From: Bauldia sp.
Lineage (GTDB): Bacteria > Pseudomonadota > Alphaproteobacteria > Rhizobiales > Kaistiaceae
NCBI GenBank assembly: GCA_028284325.1
Contig: JANQRX010000010.1
Span: forward strand, 372,001-436,000
Direction: 5' to 3'
Length of the DNA: 64,000 bases
The translations under genes were made by a program, and so were the position numbers. The notes below the pieces were generated by a model, which worked only from the letters and a program-made list of their open reading frames with translations, did no database searches and had not been told where the DNA came from. Below, one piece after another: positions 24,413 through 33,949 of the stretch. Numbering within the stretch: the first letter of the stretch is position 1; each line of letters starts with the position of its first letter.

Positions 24413-24453
24413 CCGCCGGTTCTTCTCCCGTCCGACAGTACGGAGGCCACGCC

Positions 24454-25713
24454 ATGGCGAAGTCGCAGAGGGTGACGTTTACCGGCAGCAATGGCCATGA
24501 GCTGGCCGCGCGGCTCGATCTTCCCGAAGGACCCATCCTGGCCTTCGTGCTGTTCGCCCACTGCTTCACCTGTTCCAAGGATTTCGTCGCCGCCCGCAGG
24601 ATCGCAGCCGGCCTGTCGGCGCGCGGCTTCGCCGTGCTGCGGTTCGACTTCACCGGCCTCGGTTCGTCCGAGGGCGATTTCGCCAACACCAACTTCTCCT
24701 CGAACGTCGAGGACCTCCTACGCGCCGTCGACTTCCTGCGCACCCATTACCGCGCGCCCGAGATCATGATCGGCCACTCGCTCGGCGGTGCCGCGGTGCT
24801 GTCGGCCGCGCCCGACATTGACGAGGTCAGCGCCGTTGTCACGATCGGCGCGCCGGCCGAGGCCGAGCACGTCGCCCACAACTTCCTGCCCCATCTCGAC
24901 ACCATCACCGAGGCCGGCGAGGCCGACGTGAATCTCGGCGGCCGGACCTTCACCATCCGGCGCCAGTTCCTTCAGGACATCCGTGACCACCGCGTGCTCG
25001 ACCGTGTCAAGGGCCTGCGCAAGCCGCTGCTCGTGCTCCACGCGCCCACCGACCAGACGGTGGGGATCGAGAATGCCGCGGCGATCTTCGACGCCGCGCG
25101 TCATCCCAAGAGCTATGTCTCGCTTGAAAACGCCGACCACCTGCTCTCCGAACCGGAGGACGCCGCCTATGTCGCCGACGTCGTCGCCTCTTGGGCGGCG
25201 CGCTATGTCGACACCGATTTCGAGGTGCTGGAGGAATCGGTCTCCGCGCATCTCACCGTTGCCGAGACCGGGCAGGGCAAGTTCCAGGCGATCGCCAATC
25301 GCGGCCGCCACCGTCTCCTGGTCGACGAGCCGGTCAAGGTCGGCGGTCTCGATTCCGGGCCGACGCCGTACGATTACCTCGCCATTGCGCTGGGCGCCTG
25401 CACGACCATGACGCTGCGCATGTACGCCGCCCACAAGAAGCTCGACCTTGGGCGGATCTCCGTCGAGGTCGATCACGGCAAGGTCGATGTGTCCCATTGC
25501 GAGGATTGCGGTGAGGTAAGCGCGGGCCGGCAGGGCCGCATCGACCGCTTCGTGCGCCGGATCAGGATCGAAGGCCCGGTGCCCGACGAGCTTCAGGCCA
25601 AGCTCCTCGAGATTGCCGACAAATGCCCGGTCCATCGGACGCTGCACAGCGATGTCGCCATCGTCACGCGGCTGGAACCCGCGGCCGAGCCGGCGACCAT
25701 TACCGAAGTTTAA
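24454..25713 (+). CDS. Fusion of alpha/beta hydrolase and OsmC-type peroxiredoxin domains
   Basis: This 419-residue protein combines two domains. Residues about 1-250 form an alpha/beta hydrolase (FAHCFTCSKD, nucleophile elbow GHSLGGAA, DQTV acid region, DHLLS His region). Residues about 270-410 form an OsmC/Ohr-like domain (PYDYLAIALGACTTMTLRMYA with one reactive Cys, and KCPVHRTL with the second). The architecture is known in bacteria and is thought to handle hydroperoxides or lipid-like substrates. The ATG at 24454 follows CGGAGG. It sits between ccmH and degP but has its own start context. Confidence 0.9.
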   Translation: MAKSQRVTFTGSNGHELAARLDLPEGPILAFVLFAHCFTCSKDFVAARRIAAGLSARGFAVLRFDFTGLGSSEGDFANTNFSSNVEDLLRAVDFLRTHYRAPEIMIGHSLGGAAVLSAAPDIDEVSAVVTIGAPAEAEHVAHNFLPHLDTITEAGEADVNLGGRTFTIRRQFLQDIRDHRVLDRVKGLRKPLLVLHAPTDQTVGIENAAAIFDAARHPKSYVSLENADHLLSEPEDAAYVADVVASWAARYVDTDFEVLEESVSAHLTVAETGQGKFQAIANRGRHRLLVDEPVKVGGLDSGPTPYDYLAIALGACTTMTLRMYAAHKKLDLGRISVEVDHGKVDVSHCEDCGEVSAGRQGRIDRFVRRIRIEGPVPDELQAKLLEIADKCPVHRTLHSDVAIVTRLEPAAEPATITEV

Positions 25714-25815
25714 TCTCGGCGACAGTGAGCCGTAAGGTTCCGGCCCCCATATTTCCCTCCATCAGGACGGCGACCCGCAGGTGAGTCGCTTGGTTGACGC
25801 GATGGAGACACGACT

Positions 25816-27324
25816 ATGAGCGACACCAATTCCCGAACCGGCGGCCGCGCCTTGCGCACTGTCATTCTCGGCGGCACAGCCCTGGCGCTGGTGGTCACCG
25901 GCGCTTTCCTGGGTTCGACGGACCTCGTCCGGGTCACGCCCGCACAAGCCGAGGCGGTCCGCGTTGAGGGCGTCGCTCCTTTCAGTTTCGCTGATGTCGT
26001 CGAGCAGGTGCGCCCGGCCGTGGTCAGCGTCCGCGTGCGCGGCGAGACGGCGGCAGTCGCCCTCGACGATGAGGGCGAGCAGTTCTTCGACTTCCCGCCC
26101 GGCTCGCCGATGGAGCGTTTCTTCCGCCAGTTCCGCCAGCAGATGCCGCGCGACATGATCCCGCGCAACCGGCCGTCCACCAGCCTCGGTTCCGGCTTCG
26201 TGATTTCCGGCGATGGCCTGGTCGTGACCAACAACCACGTGGTCGACGACAGTGAGACGGTGGTGGTGACCTTCGAGGACGGCACCGAATACGACGCCGA
26301 GGTCATCGGCTCCGACGACCGCACCGACCTGGCGCTGCTCAGGATCGATGCCGACGAAACGTTCACCTACGTCAAGTTCTCCGACCAGGAGCCGCGCGTC
26401 GGCGACTGGGTGGTCGCCGTCGGTAACCCTTTCGGTCTCGGCGGCACCGTGACGGCCGGCATCATCTCGGCCCGCGGCCGTCAGATCGGCGCCGGTCCGT
26501 ATGACGACTTCCTGCAGATCGACGCCGCCGTGAACCGTGGCAACTCGGGCGGTCCGGCGTTCAACTACCGCGGCGAGGTCGTGGGCGTGAACACCGCGAT
26601 CTTCTCGCCGTCGGGCGGCAATGTCGGCATCGCCTTCGCCATTCCCGCCTCGACCGCCGAGCGCATCGTCGATGACCTCACCGACGACGGCATGGTCGTT
26701 CGCGGCTGGCTGGGCGTCCAGATCCAGACGATCACCGACGAGATCGCCGAAGGCCTGCGGCTCGGCAACGAGCGCGGCGCGCTGGTCGCCCAGGTGACCG
26801 CCGGCAGCCCGGCCGAAGGAATCCTGGAGGTCGGCGACGCGGTGACCGCGGTCAACGGCCGCGCGATAGACGACTCCCGCGATCTCGCGGTGCGGATTTC
26901 CAGCCTCAGCCCCGGCGAAACCGCCACGGTCACCGTGGTGCGCGACGGTCGCACGCGCGACTTCGACATCGAGCTTGGCCGCCTGCCGAGCACCGAGCAG
27001 CTCGCTTCGCTGATCGGCCCCGGCCAGCCGGACTCGTCCGACCCGCGCAGCACTGCGCTGCGTGATTTCGGCCTCGCCATGGTGCCCGCCGATGACGGCG
27101 TCGGCGTCACCGTCACCGACGTCGATCCCAACAGCCAGGCCGCGGAGCGCGGCATCCAGCCGGGTGACGTCATCCTTGCGGTCGGCGACACGGAGGTGAG
27201 TTCGCCGGACGAGATCGAGGAGGCGATCGCCGCGGCGCGGGACGAGGGCATGAGGGCCGTGCTGTTCCGCATTCGCTCCGGTGACAGCACCCAGTTCGTG
27301 CCCATGACGCTCGCGCGGTCCTGA
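25816..27324 (+). CDS. degP: Do-family periplasmic serine protease/chaperone DegP
   Basis: This 502-residue HtrA protease has an N-terminal signal or anchor (VILGGTALALVVTGAFLG), a trypsin-like domain with His in TNNHVVDD, Asp in DRTDLALLRID and Ser in GNSGGPAF, followed by two PDZ domains (about residues 300-395 and 420-500). It degrades or refolds damaged envelope proteins. The second two-component pair lies after a strong terminator, so degP probably ends its own transcript. The order cycHJKL-degP-regulator-kinase-glnE is, as I recall, conserved in rhizobia. Confidence 0.95.
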   Translation: MSDTNSRTGGRALRTVILGGTALALVVTGAFLGSTDLVRVTPAQAEAVRVEGVAPFSFADVVEQVRPAVVSVRVRGETAAVALDDEGEQFFDFPPGSPMERFFRQFRQQMPRDMIPRNRPSTSLGSGFVISGDGLVVTNNHVVDDSETVVVTFEDGTEYDAEVIGSDDRTDLALLRIDADETFTYVKFSDQEPRVGDWVVAVGNPFGLGGTVTAGIISARGRQIGAGPYDDFLQIDAAVNRGNSGGPAFNYRGEVVGVNTAIFSPSGGNVGIAFAIPASTAERIVDDLTDDGMVVRGWLGVQIQTITDEIAEGLRLGNERGALVAQVTAGSPAEGILEVGDAVTAVNGRAIDDSRDLAVRISSLSPGETATVTVVRDGRTRDFDIELGRLPSTEQLASLIGPGQPDSSDPRSTALRDFGLAMVPADDGVGVTVTDVDPNSQAAERGIQPGDVILAVGDTEVSSPDEIEEAIAAARDEGMRAVLFRIRSGDSTQFVPMTLARS

Positions 27325-27381
27325 CCCCCGCGCAACGGGCGGAAGCGCTTTTTCCGTCGCCCGAAGCCTTCTGCCCCCGCG

Positions 27382-27411
27382 AACGGCAGGCCAACCTGGC
27401 CTGCCGTTTTC
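27382..27411 (+). terminator. Rho-independent terminator after degP
   Basis: A perfect 11-base stem (27382-27392 with 27398-27408), with a five-base loop and a short T run, follows degP by 57 bases. It is the clearest intrinsic terminator in the window. It separates degP from the next two-component genes. The stem is GC-rich in the middle and has AA/TT at its base. Confidence 0.85.
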
Positions 27412-27459
27412 GCTTTCGCCCGATAGAAGGGGCGTATCCAGGGGAGTAGACTTTCCGTC

Positions 27460-28140
27460 ATGCGAATCCTGGTGATCGAGGACGATACGGCCGCCGCCTC
27501 GTTCCTGCTCAAGGCCCTGCGGGAAGCCGGTCACGTGCCCGACCACGCCGACGACGGCGAGACCGGCGCCGCCATGGCCGTCGGCGGCGGCTACGACGTT
27601 CTGGTGGTCGACCGCATGCTGCCGAAGCGCGACGGCCTCTCCATCATCGAGGACCTGCGCGACCGCGACGACCATACGCCGGTGCTGATCCTGTCGGCGC
27701 TCGGCCAGGTCGACGACCGTGTGGCCGGCTTGCGCGCCGGCGGCGACGACTACCTCACCAAGCCCTACGCCTTCTCCGAGCTGCTCGCGCGGGTCGAGGT
27801 CCTGGCGCGCCGCCAGACCCCGCAATCGGCGGAGACGGTCTACCGGGTCGGCGACCTGGAGCTCGACCGGCTGGGCCACACGGTACAGCGCGCCGGCCAG
27901 CAGATCGCCCTGCAGCCGCGCGAGTTCCGGCTCCTGGAGTTCCTGATGCGCAATGCCGGGCAGGTGGTGACCCGGACCATGCTTCTGGAGAAGGTCTGGG
28001 ACTACCATTTCGATCCCCAGACCAACGTCATCGACGTCCACGTGTCGCGGCTGCGCGCCAAGATCGACAAGGGCTTCGAACGGCCGCTGCTGCACACCGT
28101 GCGCGGCGCGGGATACATGATCCGTGACGGCGCTGAGTAG
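27460..28140 (+). CDS. OmpR-family response regulator
   Basis: This 226-residue regulator has receiver-domain acidic residues in VIEDDTAAA, phospho-acceptor Asp in VLVVDRMLPKRDG and Lys in YLTKPYAF. The C-terminal winged-helix domain has LQPREFRLLEFLMRNAG and TNVIDVHVSRLRAKID. It overlaps the following kinase by 17 bases, so they form a cognate pair. It is the second two-component system beside the cytochrome c maturation genes. The target genes cannot be read from sequence. Confidence 0.92.
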   Translation: MRILVIEDDTAAASFLLKALREAGHVPDHADDGETGAAMAVGGGYDVLVVDRMLPKRDGLSIIEDLRDRDDHTPVLILSALGQVDDRVAGLRAGGDDYLTKPYAFSELLARVEVLARRQTPQSAETVYRVGDLELDRLGHTVQRAGQQIALQPREFRLLEFLMRNAGQVVTRTMLLEKVWDYHFDPQTNVIDVHVSRLRAKIDKGFERPLLHTVRGAGYMIRDGAE

Positions 28141-29509
28141 GTTCGTCCGCACCACCGCGTTCAAGCTGTCGGCGATCTACATCGCCGTGTTCTCGGCCTT
28201 TTCGGTCTTCTTCGTCCTCTACATCTCCTACACCGCCAACGTGGTCCTCAACGACCAGGTCCGCGACACCATCCGCGCCGAACTGCTGGGCCTTGCCGAC
28301 CAGTATCGCTCCGGCGGGCTGATCGCCATGGTCGACGCCATCGAGCAGCGCGCCTACCAGCCGGGGGCGAGCCTCTATCTCGTCACCGATCTGTCGGGTC
28401 GCATCCTCGCCGGCAACGTCTCGCGGGTGTCGAACGAGCTTCTGAGCCGGCCGGGGATCGAACCGATCACCGTGCCTTATCAGCGCTTTGCCGACGAGCG
28501 CCAGGAGCGCACGGCCATGGTCCAGGTCGTCCGGCTCACTGGCGGCTATCGCGTCCTCGTCGGCCGCGATGTCGGCGAGCGCGAGGCCTTCCGCGCCGTC
28601 ATCGGCAACGCCCTCGCCTGGGCACTGGCGGTGATGATCGGGCTCGCGGTGCTGACCTGGGTGTTCGTCAGCCGGCGGGTGCTGAAGCGCATCGATTCGC
28701 TGTCCGCCACCAGCCGCCGGATCATGGACGGCGATCTGTCGGGACGGCTGGAGGTGGTCGGCACCGGCGACGAGTTCGACCGTCTGGCCGAAAGCCTCAA
28801 CGCCATGCTGGAGCGGATCGAGAGCCTGCTCTACGGCCTCAAGGATGTCTCCGACAACATCGCCCACGACCTGAAGACGCCGCTCACGCGGCTGCGCAAT
28901 CGCGTCGAGGCGGCGCTCGCCGGGCCGCGCGACGCCGACGGCTATCGCGACGCGCTGGAATCGACCATCGAGGAATCGGAGCGCCTGATCAGCACCTTCG
29001 ACGCGCTGCTCCTGATCGCGCGGATCGAGGCCGGATCGCCGGCGGGCGAGAAGACCGAGATCGACGCCGCCGCGATCGCCCGCGACGTGGCGGAACTCTA
29101 CGAGCCGGTGGCGGAAGAAGCGGGCCTGCGGATCGAGGTCGACGCGCCGGAGCCCGCCTGTCTCCCCGCGCGCCGCGAACTCGTCAGCCAGGCCATGGCC
29201 AACCTCGTCGACAACGCCATCAAATACGCCGCGCGCTACGGGGCCGACAACGGCGTGGTGAAGGTCGCGGTCCGGCGCGAGGCCGACAACGTGGTGCTGT
29301 CCGTCGTCGACAACGGACCGGGCATCCCGGCGGAGGAACGCGAACGCGTCCTGCAGCGCTTCGTGCGGCTTGAGGCGAGCCGTTCGCAGTCCGGCAGCGG
29401 CCTTGGCCTCAGCCTCGTGGCCGCCCTGGTCCGCCTGATGGGCGGCAAGCTCGAACTCGCCGACGCCGATCCGGGGCTGGCCGTGACCGTGACCTTGCCG
29501 GTAGCCTAG
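28124..29509 (+). CDS. Sensor histidine kinase
   Basis: This 461-residue inner-membrane kinase has two membrane helices (about residues 12-38 and 163-186) around a periplasmic domain with the family's PGASLYLVTDLSGRILAGN motif, a HAMP domain, the H box SDNIAHDLKTPLTRLRNR, N box MANLVDNAIKYAAR, and VVDNGPGIP and GSGLGLSLVAAL nucleotide-binding motifs. It is translationally coupled to its regulator. The stimulus is unknown. It is followed 24 bases later by glnE. Confidence 0.92.
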   Translation: MTALSRFVRTTAFKLSAIYIAVFSAFSVFFVLYISYTANVVLNDQVRDTIRAELLGLADQYRSGGLIAMVDAIEQRAYQPGASLYLVTDLSGRILAGNVSRVSNELLSRPGIEPITVPYQRFADERQERTAMVQVVRLTGGYRVLVGRDVGEREAFRAVIGNALAWALAVMIGLAVLTWVFVSRRVLKRIDSLSATSRRIMDGDLSGRLEVVGTGDEFDRLAESLNAMLERIESLLYGLKDVSDNIAHDLKTPLTRLRNRVEAALAGPRDADGYRDALESTIEESERLISTFDALLLIARIEAGSPAGEKTEIDAAAIARDVAELYEPVAEEAGLRIEVDAPEPACLPARRELVSQAMANLVDNAIKYAARYGADNGVVKVAVRREADNVVLSVVDNGPGIPAEERERVLQRFVRLEASRSQSGSGLGLSLVAALVRLMGGKLELADADPGLAVTVTLPVA

Positions 29510-29533
29510 CCCCACAGGGAGGGGCCTCGGGGC

Positions 29534-32503
29534 ATGGCGATTACCATTGAACCGACCGCGCTGGCCGCGCGTCTCGCACCGCGCCTGAAGCCGGCGACGA
29601 AATCCGTCACGCGCCGATGGATGGCGGAGTGGCTGGAGGCTGTCGGCCAGTCCGATCGGAACGGCCGGTTGACCGGTCAGGCGCAAGCCCTCCTTGGGGT
29701 GCAGGGCTTCGACCGTTTCGCCGCCGCCGTCATGGAGAGTGCGCCCTTCCTGCGCGACCTGATCCTCACCGAACCGGCGCGGCTCGGGCGGTTCGCGACG
29801 GCCCATCCCGATCGCGAGCGGCGGGCGATCGTCGCCCGCGTGCGGCGTGGGTGGAGGACCGAGGACGGCGAGCGCTTCCGACGAGCGCTGCGCCGTGCGC
29901 GCCAGGACATGGCACTGCTCGTGGCCGTCGCCGATCTCGGCGGCGTGTGGGATGTCGCGGAGGTTACTGCCGCGCTGTCGGCGTTCGCCGATGCCTGCGT
30001 ACAGGCGACCTGCCGGCACCTGCTCGCAGGCGCCGCGCGCGACCGTCGCCTGACGCTGCCCGATGCGGCCCGTCCCGAAGACGGATCGGGGTGGATCGTG
30101 CTCGCCATGGGCAAGTACGGTGCCCATGAGCTGAACTATTCAAGCGACATTGACCTGATCGTCTTCTTCGACGAGGCGGTCGCACCCGTCACCGAGCCCG
30201 GCGACGCGCTTGCCGTGTTCGTCGATCTGACGCGGGACCTGACCCGCTGCCTCAGCGACTACACGGAGGACGGCTACGTCTTCCGTACCGACCTCCGCCT
30301 GCGGCCGGACCCCGGCGCGACCCAGGTCGCCATGTCCACCGAAGCCGCCCTGCAATACTACGAGACCTTCGGCCAGAACTGGGAACGCTCGGCGATGATC
30401 AAGGCACGGCCGTGCGCCGGCGACGTGGCCGCGGCCGAGCGCTTCCTCGCCGACCTGCGACCCTTCATCTGGCGGCGCTATCTCGACTTCGCCGCGATCG
30501 CCGACATCCATTCCATCAAGCGTCAGATCCACGATCATCGCGGCCACGAGGACATCGCCGTCGCCGGCCACAACATCAAGCTCGGCCGCGGCGGCATCCG
30601 CGAGATCGAGTTCTTCGTCCAGACCCAGCAACTCATCGCCGGCGGCCGGCATGAGAACCTCCGCGGCCGGCGCACCGTCGAGATGCTGCAGGCGCTGGCC
30701 GCGGGCGGCTGGATCAGACGGCGCACGGCGACCGACATGATCGCGGCTTACGCTTATCTCCGGACCGTCGAACACTGCCTGCAGATGATCGCCGACGAAC
30801 AGACCCACACCCTGCCGGAGGACGACGCGGCCCTGCTGGTCGTCGCCCGCATGGTCGGCCACGCCAGCCTCAAGGCGTTTGCGGCGCGGCTGCGCAAGGT
30901 GATGGGCACGGTGCAGGAGCACTACGCGGCCCTGTTCGAGGACGCGCCGGCGCTCGCATCGGCGACCGGCAATCTCGTCTTCACCGGCGACAGCGACGAT
31001 CCGGGGACGCTGGAGACGCTGACCGCCCTCGGCTTCCGTCGCCCGGCCGAGATCGTCGCCGCGGTGCGTCGCTGGCACTACGGTCACTATCCGGCCACAC
31101 GGTCGGCCTCGGCGCGGGAACGTTTGACCGAGTTCGTGCCGGTTCTCCTGGAGACGCTGGCCGGCTCGGAGAACGCCGACGCCGCCTTCACTGCCTTTGA
31201 CGAATTCCTGTCGCGCATGCCGGCCGGCGTGCAGCTCTTTTCGCTCCTCCAGTCCAACCGCGGCCTCCTGAACCTCTTGTCGCTGGTGCTCGCCACCGCC
31301 CCGCGTCTCGCCGAAACCATCGTCCGGCGTGCCCATGTGCTGGATGCGTTGACCGAGCCGGCCTTCTTCGGCGTCCTGCCGGATCGCGACGCACTCCACG
31401 ACGGCCTCGTCGCCTCGCTGCGCCAGGCGCGCTCCTTCGAGGAGGTGCTGGACCGCGCGCGCATCTTCAACCAGGAGCAGGCGTTCCTGATCGGCGCCCG
31501 GGTGCTGGCCGGGACCGTCGGCGTCCAGCAGGCCGGCCACGCCTACAGCGATCTCGCCGACGTCGTCGTGGCGGAGATGTTCGACCATGTGCGGGCCGAG
31601 TTCGAGACGGCGCACGGGCGCATGGCCAAGGGCCGTGCGGTCCTTCTCGCGCTCGGCCGGCTGGGCGGACGGGAGATGACCGCCGCCTCCGATCTCGACC
31701 TCATCATGCTCTACGACTTCGCCGACAAGGCGACCGAGTCGAACGGCAAGAAGCCGCTGCCGGGCACCATGTACTTCAGCCGGCTGACGCAGCGGCTGGT
31801 GTCGGCGATCTCGGCGCCGACGGCCGAGGGCAAACTCTACGAGGTCGATTTCCGCCTGCGGCCGTCCGGCAACGCCGGCCCGCTTGCGACCCATGTCGAT
31901 GCCTTCCGCGCCTATCAGACCCGCGGCGCGTGGACGTGGGAACACATGGCGCTCACCCGCGCCCGCATCATCGCCGGGGATGCCGCGCTCGCGAAGCGGG
32001 CCCGCCGCGAGATCGACCGCGCACTGGCGATCAGCCGCCCGCGCAAGAAGGTGGTCGCCGATATCGTCGAGATGCGCGGCATGGTCGAGGACTACAAGGG
32101 CGGGGAGGGCGTCTGGGACATCAAGCAGGCCCCGGGTGGCCTGGTCGATGTGGAGTTCATCGCCCAGGCCCAGCAGCTCCTCCACGCCGCGAAGCACCCG
32201 GACTTGCGGGCGACCGAAACCGCGCTGGTGCTGAAGGCGGCGCGCAAGGCGTGTGTGCTCGCCAAGGGCGATGCCGAGGCGCTGATCGCGGCCGCCGAGC
32301 TCTACCAGGCGTTGATCCAGATCCTGCGGCTGTGTACCGAGGGCGTGTTCGACCCGGAGACCGCACCCCGCGGTTTGCGCGAGCGCCTCGCCCGCGCCGC
32401 TGCCTTGCCCGACTTTGCGACCCTGGAAGCCCATCTGACCCAGACGCAAGAGGGCGTTCGCGCGATCTTCGAGCGGCTCTTGGGGACGCCGACCCAAGCC
32501 TGA
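29534..32503 (+). CDS. glnE: Bifunctional glutamine synthetase adenylyltransferase/adenylyl-removing enzyme GlnE
   Basis: This 989-residue enzyme adds and removes AMP on glutamine synthetase in response to PII. Two nucleotidyltransferase domains are seen: the N-terminal adenylyl-removing site with MGKYGAHELNYSSDIDLIVFFD (about residues 194-215) and the C-terminal adenylylation site with LGRLGGREMTAASDLDLIMLYD (about 709-730). The linker helices and the GGLVDVEFIAQ stretch near 870 are present. Length matches the family. There is no zinc-related link to the following gene, which has its own promoter element. Confidence 0.96.
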   Translation: MAITIEPTALAARLAPRLKPATKSVTRRWMAEWLEAVGQSDRNGRLTGQAQALLGVQGFDRFAAAVMESAPFLRDLILTEPARLGRFATAHPDRERRAIVARVRRGWRTEDGERFRRALRRARQDMALLVAVADLGGVWDVAEVTAALSAFADACVQATCRHLLAGAARDRRLTLPDAARPEDGSGWIVLAMGKYGAHELNYSSDIDLIVFFDEAVAPVTEPGDALAVFVDLTRDLTRCLSDYTEDGYVFRTDLRLRPDPGATQVAMSTEAALQYYETFGQNWERSAMIKARPCAGDVAAAERFLADLRPFIWRRYLDFAAIADIHSIKRQIHDHRGHEDIAVAGHNIKLGRGGIREIEFFVQTQQLIAGGRHENLRGRRTVEMLQALAAGGWIRRRTATDMIAAYAYLRTVEHCLQMIADEQTHTLPEDDAALLVVARMVGHASLKAFAARLRKVMGTVQEHYAALFEDAPALASATGNLVFTGDSDDPGTLETLTALGFRRPAEIVAAVRRWHYGHYPATRSASARERLTEFVPVLLETLAGSENADAAFTAFDEFLSRMPAGVQLFSLLQSNRGLLNLLSLVLATAPRLAETIVRRAHVLDALTEPAFFGVLPDRDALHDGLVASLRQARSFEEVLDRARIFNQEQAFLIGARVLAGTVGVQQAGHAYSDLADVVVAEMFDHVRAEFETAHGRMAKGRAVLLALGRLGGREMTAASDLDLIMLYDFADKATESNGKKPLPGTMYFSRLTQRLVSAISAPTAEGKLYEVDFRLRPSGNAGPLATHVDAFRAYQTRGAWTWEHMALTRARIIAGDAALAKRARREIDRALAISRPRKKVVADIVEMRGMVEDYKGGEGVWDIKQAPGGLVDVEFIAQAQQLLHAAKHPDLRATETALVLKAARKACVLAKGDAEALIAAAELYQALIQILRLCTEGVFDPETAPRGLRERLARAAALPDFATLEAHLTQTQEGVRAIFERLLGTPTQA

Positions 32504-32556
32504 GCGAAGTTCGGCGGTGGACGCTTGCACCGTGGGACGCTCTCGGGTAAGAGCGT

Positions 32557-32570
32557 TATGTTATAACATA
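32557..32570. promoter_or_regulatory. Probable Zur box upstream of the zinc-binding protein gene
   Basis: A perfect 14-base palindrome, TATGTTATAACATA, lies 13 bases before the ATG of the ZnuA-like gene, and the flanking bases give a slightly longer imperfect palindrome. It closely resembles the alphaproteobacterial Zur consensus (TGTTATAnnATAACA-like). Zur with zinc would repress transcription here. No zur gene is in the window, so the assignment is by motif and by the adjoining gene's role. Confidence 0.75.
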
Positions 32571-32582
32571 GCGAGGTGGATC

Positions 32583-33770
32583 ATGATCCGACGTTCTGTC
32601 GTGGCCGGCGCGGCCGCATTGACACTGGCGGCCAGTGGGGCAGCCTCCGCGGCGCCCGAGGTGGTGGCGACCATCAAGCCGATCCACGGCCTGGCCGCGG
32701 CCGTCATGGCCGGCGTCGGCGAACCCCGCCTGCTGATCGACGGCGCCCAGTCGCCCCACGGCCTGACGCTGAAGCCGTCCCAGGCGCGCGACCTTGAAAA
32801 CGCGGACGTGGTGCTGTGGATCGGACCGGAGCTGGAAACCTCGCTCGCACGTGCGATCGAGAACCTTGCCGACAGCGCCGTGGTTCTGGAACTGATCGAG
32901 GCGGAAGGCGTGACGGCACTGCCGTACCGGGTGGCGGTTGGCGACGACCACCACGATGAAGCCGCCGAGGGCCACGGCCACCACGACGATCACAAGGATG
33001 ACCACAAGGACGATCATGCCGAGAGCCACGACGGCCATGATCATCACGATGGCCACGGTGACGGCCACGAACACGCCGACGGTCATGAGAGCCACGGCGA
33101 CGAGCATGAACATGCGGACGGCCATGAGCACGACCATGCCGACGGACATGAGGGCCATGGTGACGAGCACGAACACGCAGATGGCCACGAAGGTCACGAA
33201 CATGCCGACAGCCATGAGCACGGCCACCATGGCCATGATCATGCCGGCAGCCTCGACGGCCATATCTGGCTCGACCCGGACAACGCCGCGGCCATGATGA
33301 CCGCCATCGCCGAGGCGCTTGCCGAGGCCGATCCGGACAACGCCGCGCGTTACCAGGCCAATGCCGACGCCGCGATCGCCGAGCTCGGACCGCTGTCGGA
33401 GGAGGTCGACCGCCTGCTGGCCTCGGCGCGGGAGCAGTCCTTCGTCGTCTTCCACGACGCCTACCAATACTTCGAACAGCATTTCGGCCTTGAACCGGCG
33501 GTGGCCATTGCCATCAATCCCGAGATCGCGCCTGGCGCCGCCACGATCGCCGCCATCCGCGAGCAGGTGCTTGACGCCGATGTCGCCTGTGTCTTCTCGG
33601 AGCCGCAGTTCCCCTCCGGCCTGACCGCGACCCTGACCGAAGGGACGGTCGTGGCGTCGGCCGAACTCGATCCCCTGGGCGCGTCGCTGGAGGCCGGCCC
33701 CGGCTTCTACGGCGCGCTCCTGCGGCAGATGGCGGCCACGATGCGCACCTGTCTGTCGCCGTCGAACTAG
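32583..33770 (+). CDS. znuA: Zinc ABC transporter substrate-binding protein, His-rich (ZnuA-like)
   Basis: This 395-residue periplasmic protein has a signal peptide (VVAGAAALTLAASGAASA). The zinc-binding fold shows TIKPIHGLAAAVM, a His in AQSPHGLTLKPSQARDLENAD, then an unusually long His/Asp/Glu/Gly loop from about residue 121 to 222, then HIWLDPDNA, VFHDAYQYFEQ and VFSEPQF. It captures zinc and delivers it to a ZnuBC permease, which is not encoded here. The ATG at 32583 follows the probable Zur box and opens on the signal peptide. The charged loop is much longer than in E. coli ZnuA. Confidence 0.93.
   Translation: MIRRSVVAGAAALTLAASGAASAAPEVVATIKPIHGLAAAVMAGVGEPRLLIDGAQSPHGLTLKPSQARDLENADVVLWIGPELETSLARAIENLADSAVVLELIEAEGVTALPYRVAVGDDHHDEAAEGHGHHDDHKDDHKDDHAESHDGHDHHDGHGDGHEHADGHESHGDEHEHADGHEHDHADGHEGHGDEHEHADGHEGHEHADSHEHGHHGHDHAGSLDGHIWLDPDNAAAMMTAIAEALAEADPDNAARYQANADAAIAELGPLSEEVDRLLASAREQSFVVFHDAYQYFEQHFGLEPAVAIAINPEIAPGAATIAAIREQVLDADVACVFSEPQFPSGLTATLTEGTVVASAELDPLGASLEAGPGFYGALLRQMAATMRTCLSPSN
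32944..33245 (+). repeat. Degenerate tandem repeat encoding the His-rich loop of ZnuA
   Basis: This region consists of irregular copies of short units rich in GAxCATGxCxxxGGCCATGA-like sequence, encoding HEHADGHE/HGDEHEH variants. Several near-identical stretches recur (for example EHADGHE four times). Such a tract can expand or contract by slippage in steps of three bases, changing loop length without breaking the frame. It is coding, not a CRISPR or mobile repeat. Confidence 0.8.
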
Positions 33771-33949
33771 GACCGGTCGGCCCTCGGCCTCGGGTTTCGG
33801 ACGTGGCGCGCACCACGTTTCGAATCCCGGTGCCGAATGGCCTGATCCCCCGCCATATTGCGGCCACCGCCGCGTGCGAGGGGGTTCGCTTCGCACGTCC
33901 GCGCCCCACATGGTATACGTGTGAGAGTTCGCTGACCGATGAGGCGACG

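Noticed and set aside
25762-28164. Very long open frame (800 codons) on the minus strand opposite degP and the response regulator
   Set aside because: The translation is rich in Arg, His, Gly, Ala and Asp with no recognisable domain. It mirrors well-conserved genes on the plus strand. Such frames are common opposite high-GC genes.
28028-30127. Long minus-strand open frame opposite the second kinase and glnE
   Set aside because: Same low-complexity composition and no domain. The plus strand encodes clear kinase and GlnE motifs.
32944-33245. Possible CRISPR or satellite repeat
   Set aside because: The units are irregular, have no unique spacers and lie in frame within the zinc-binding protein gene.
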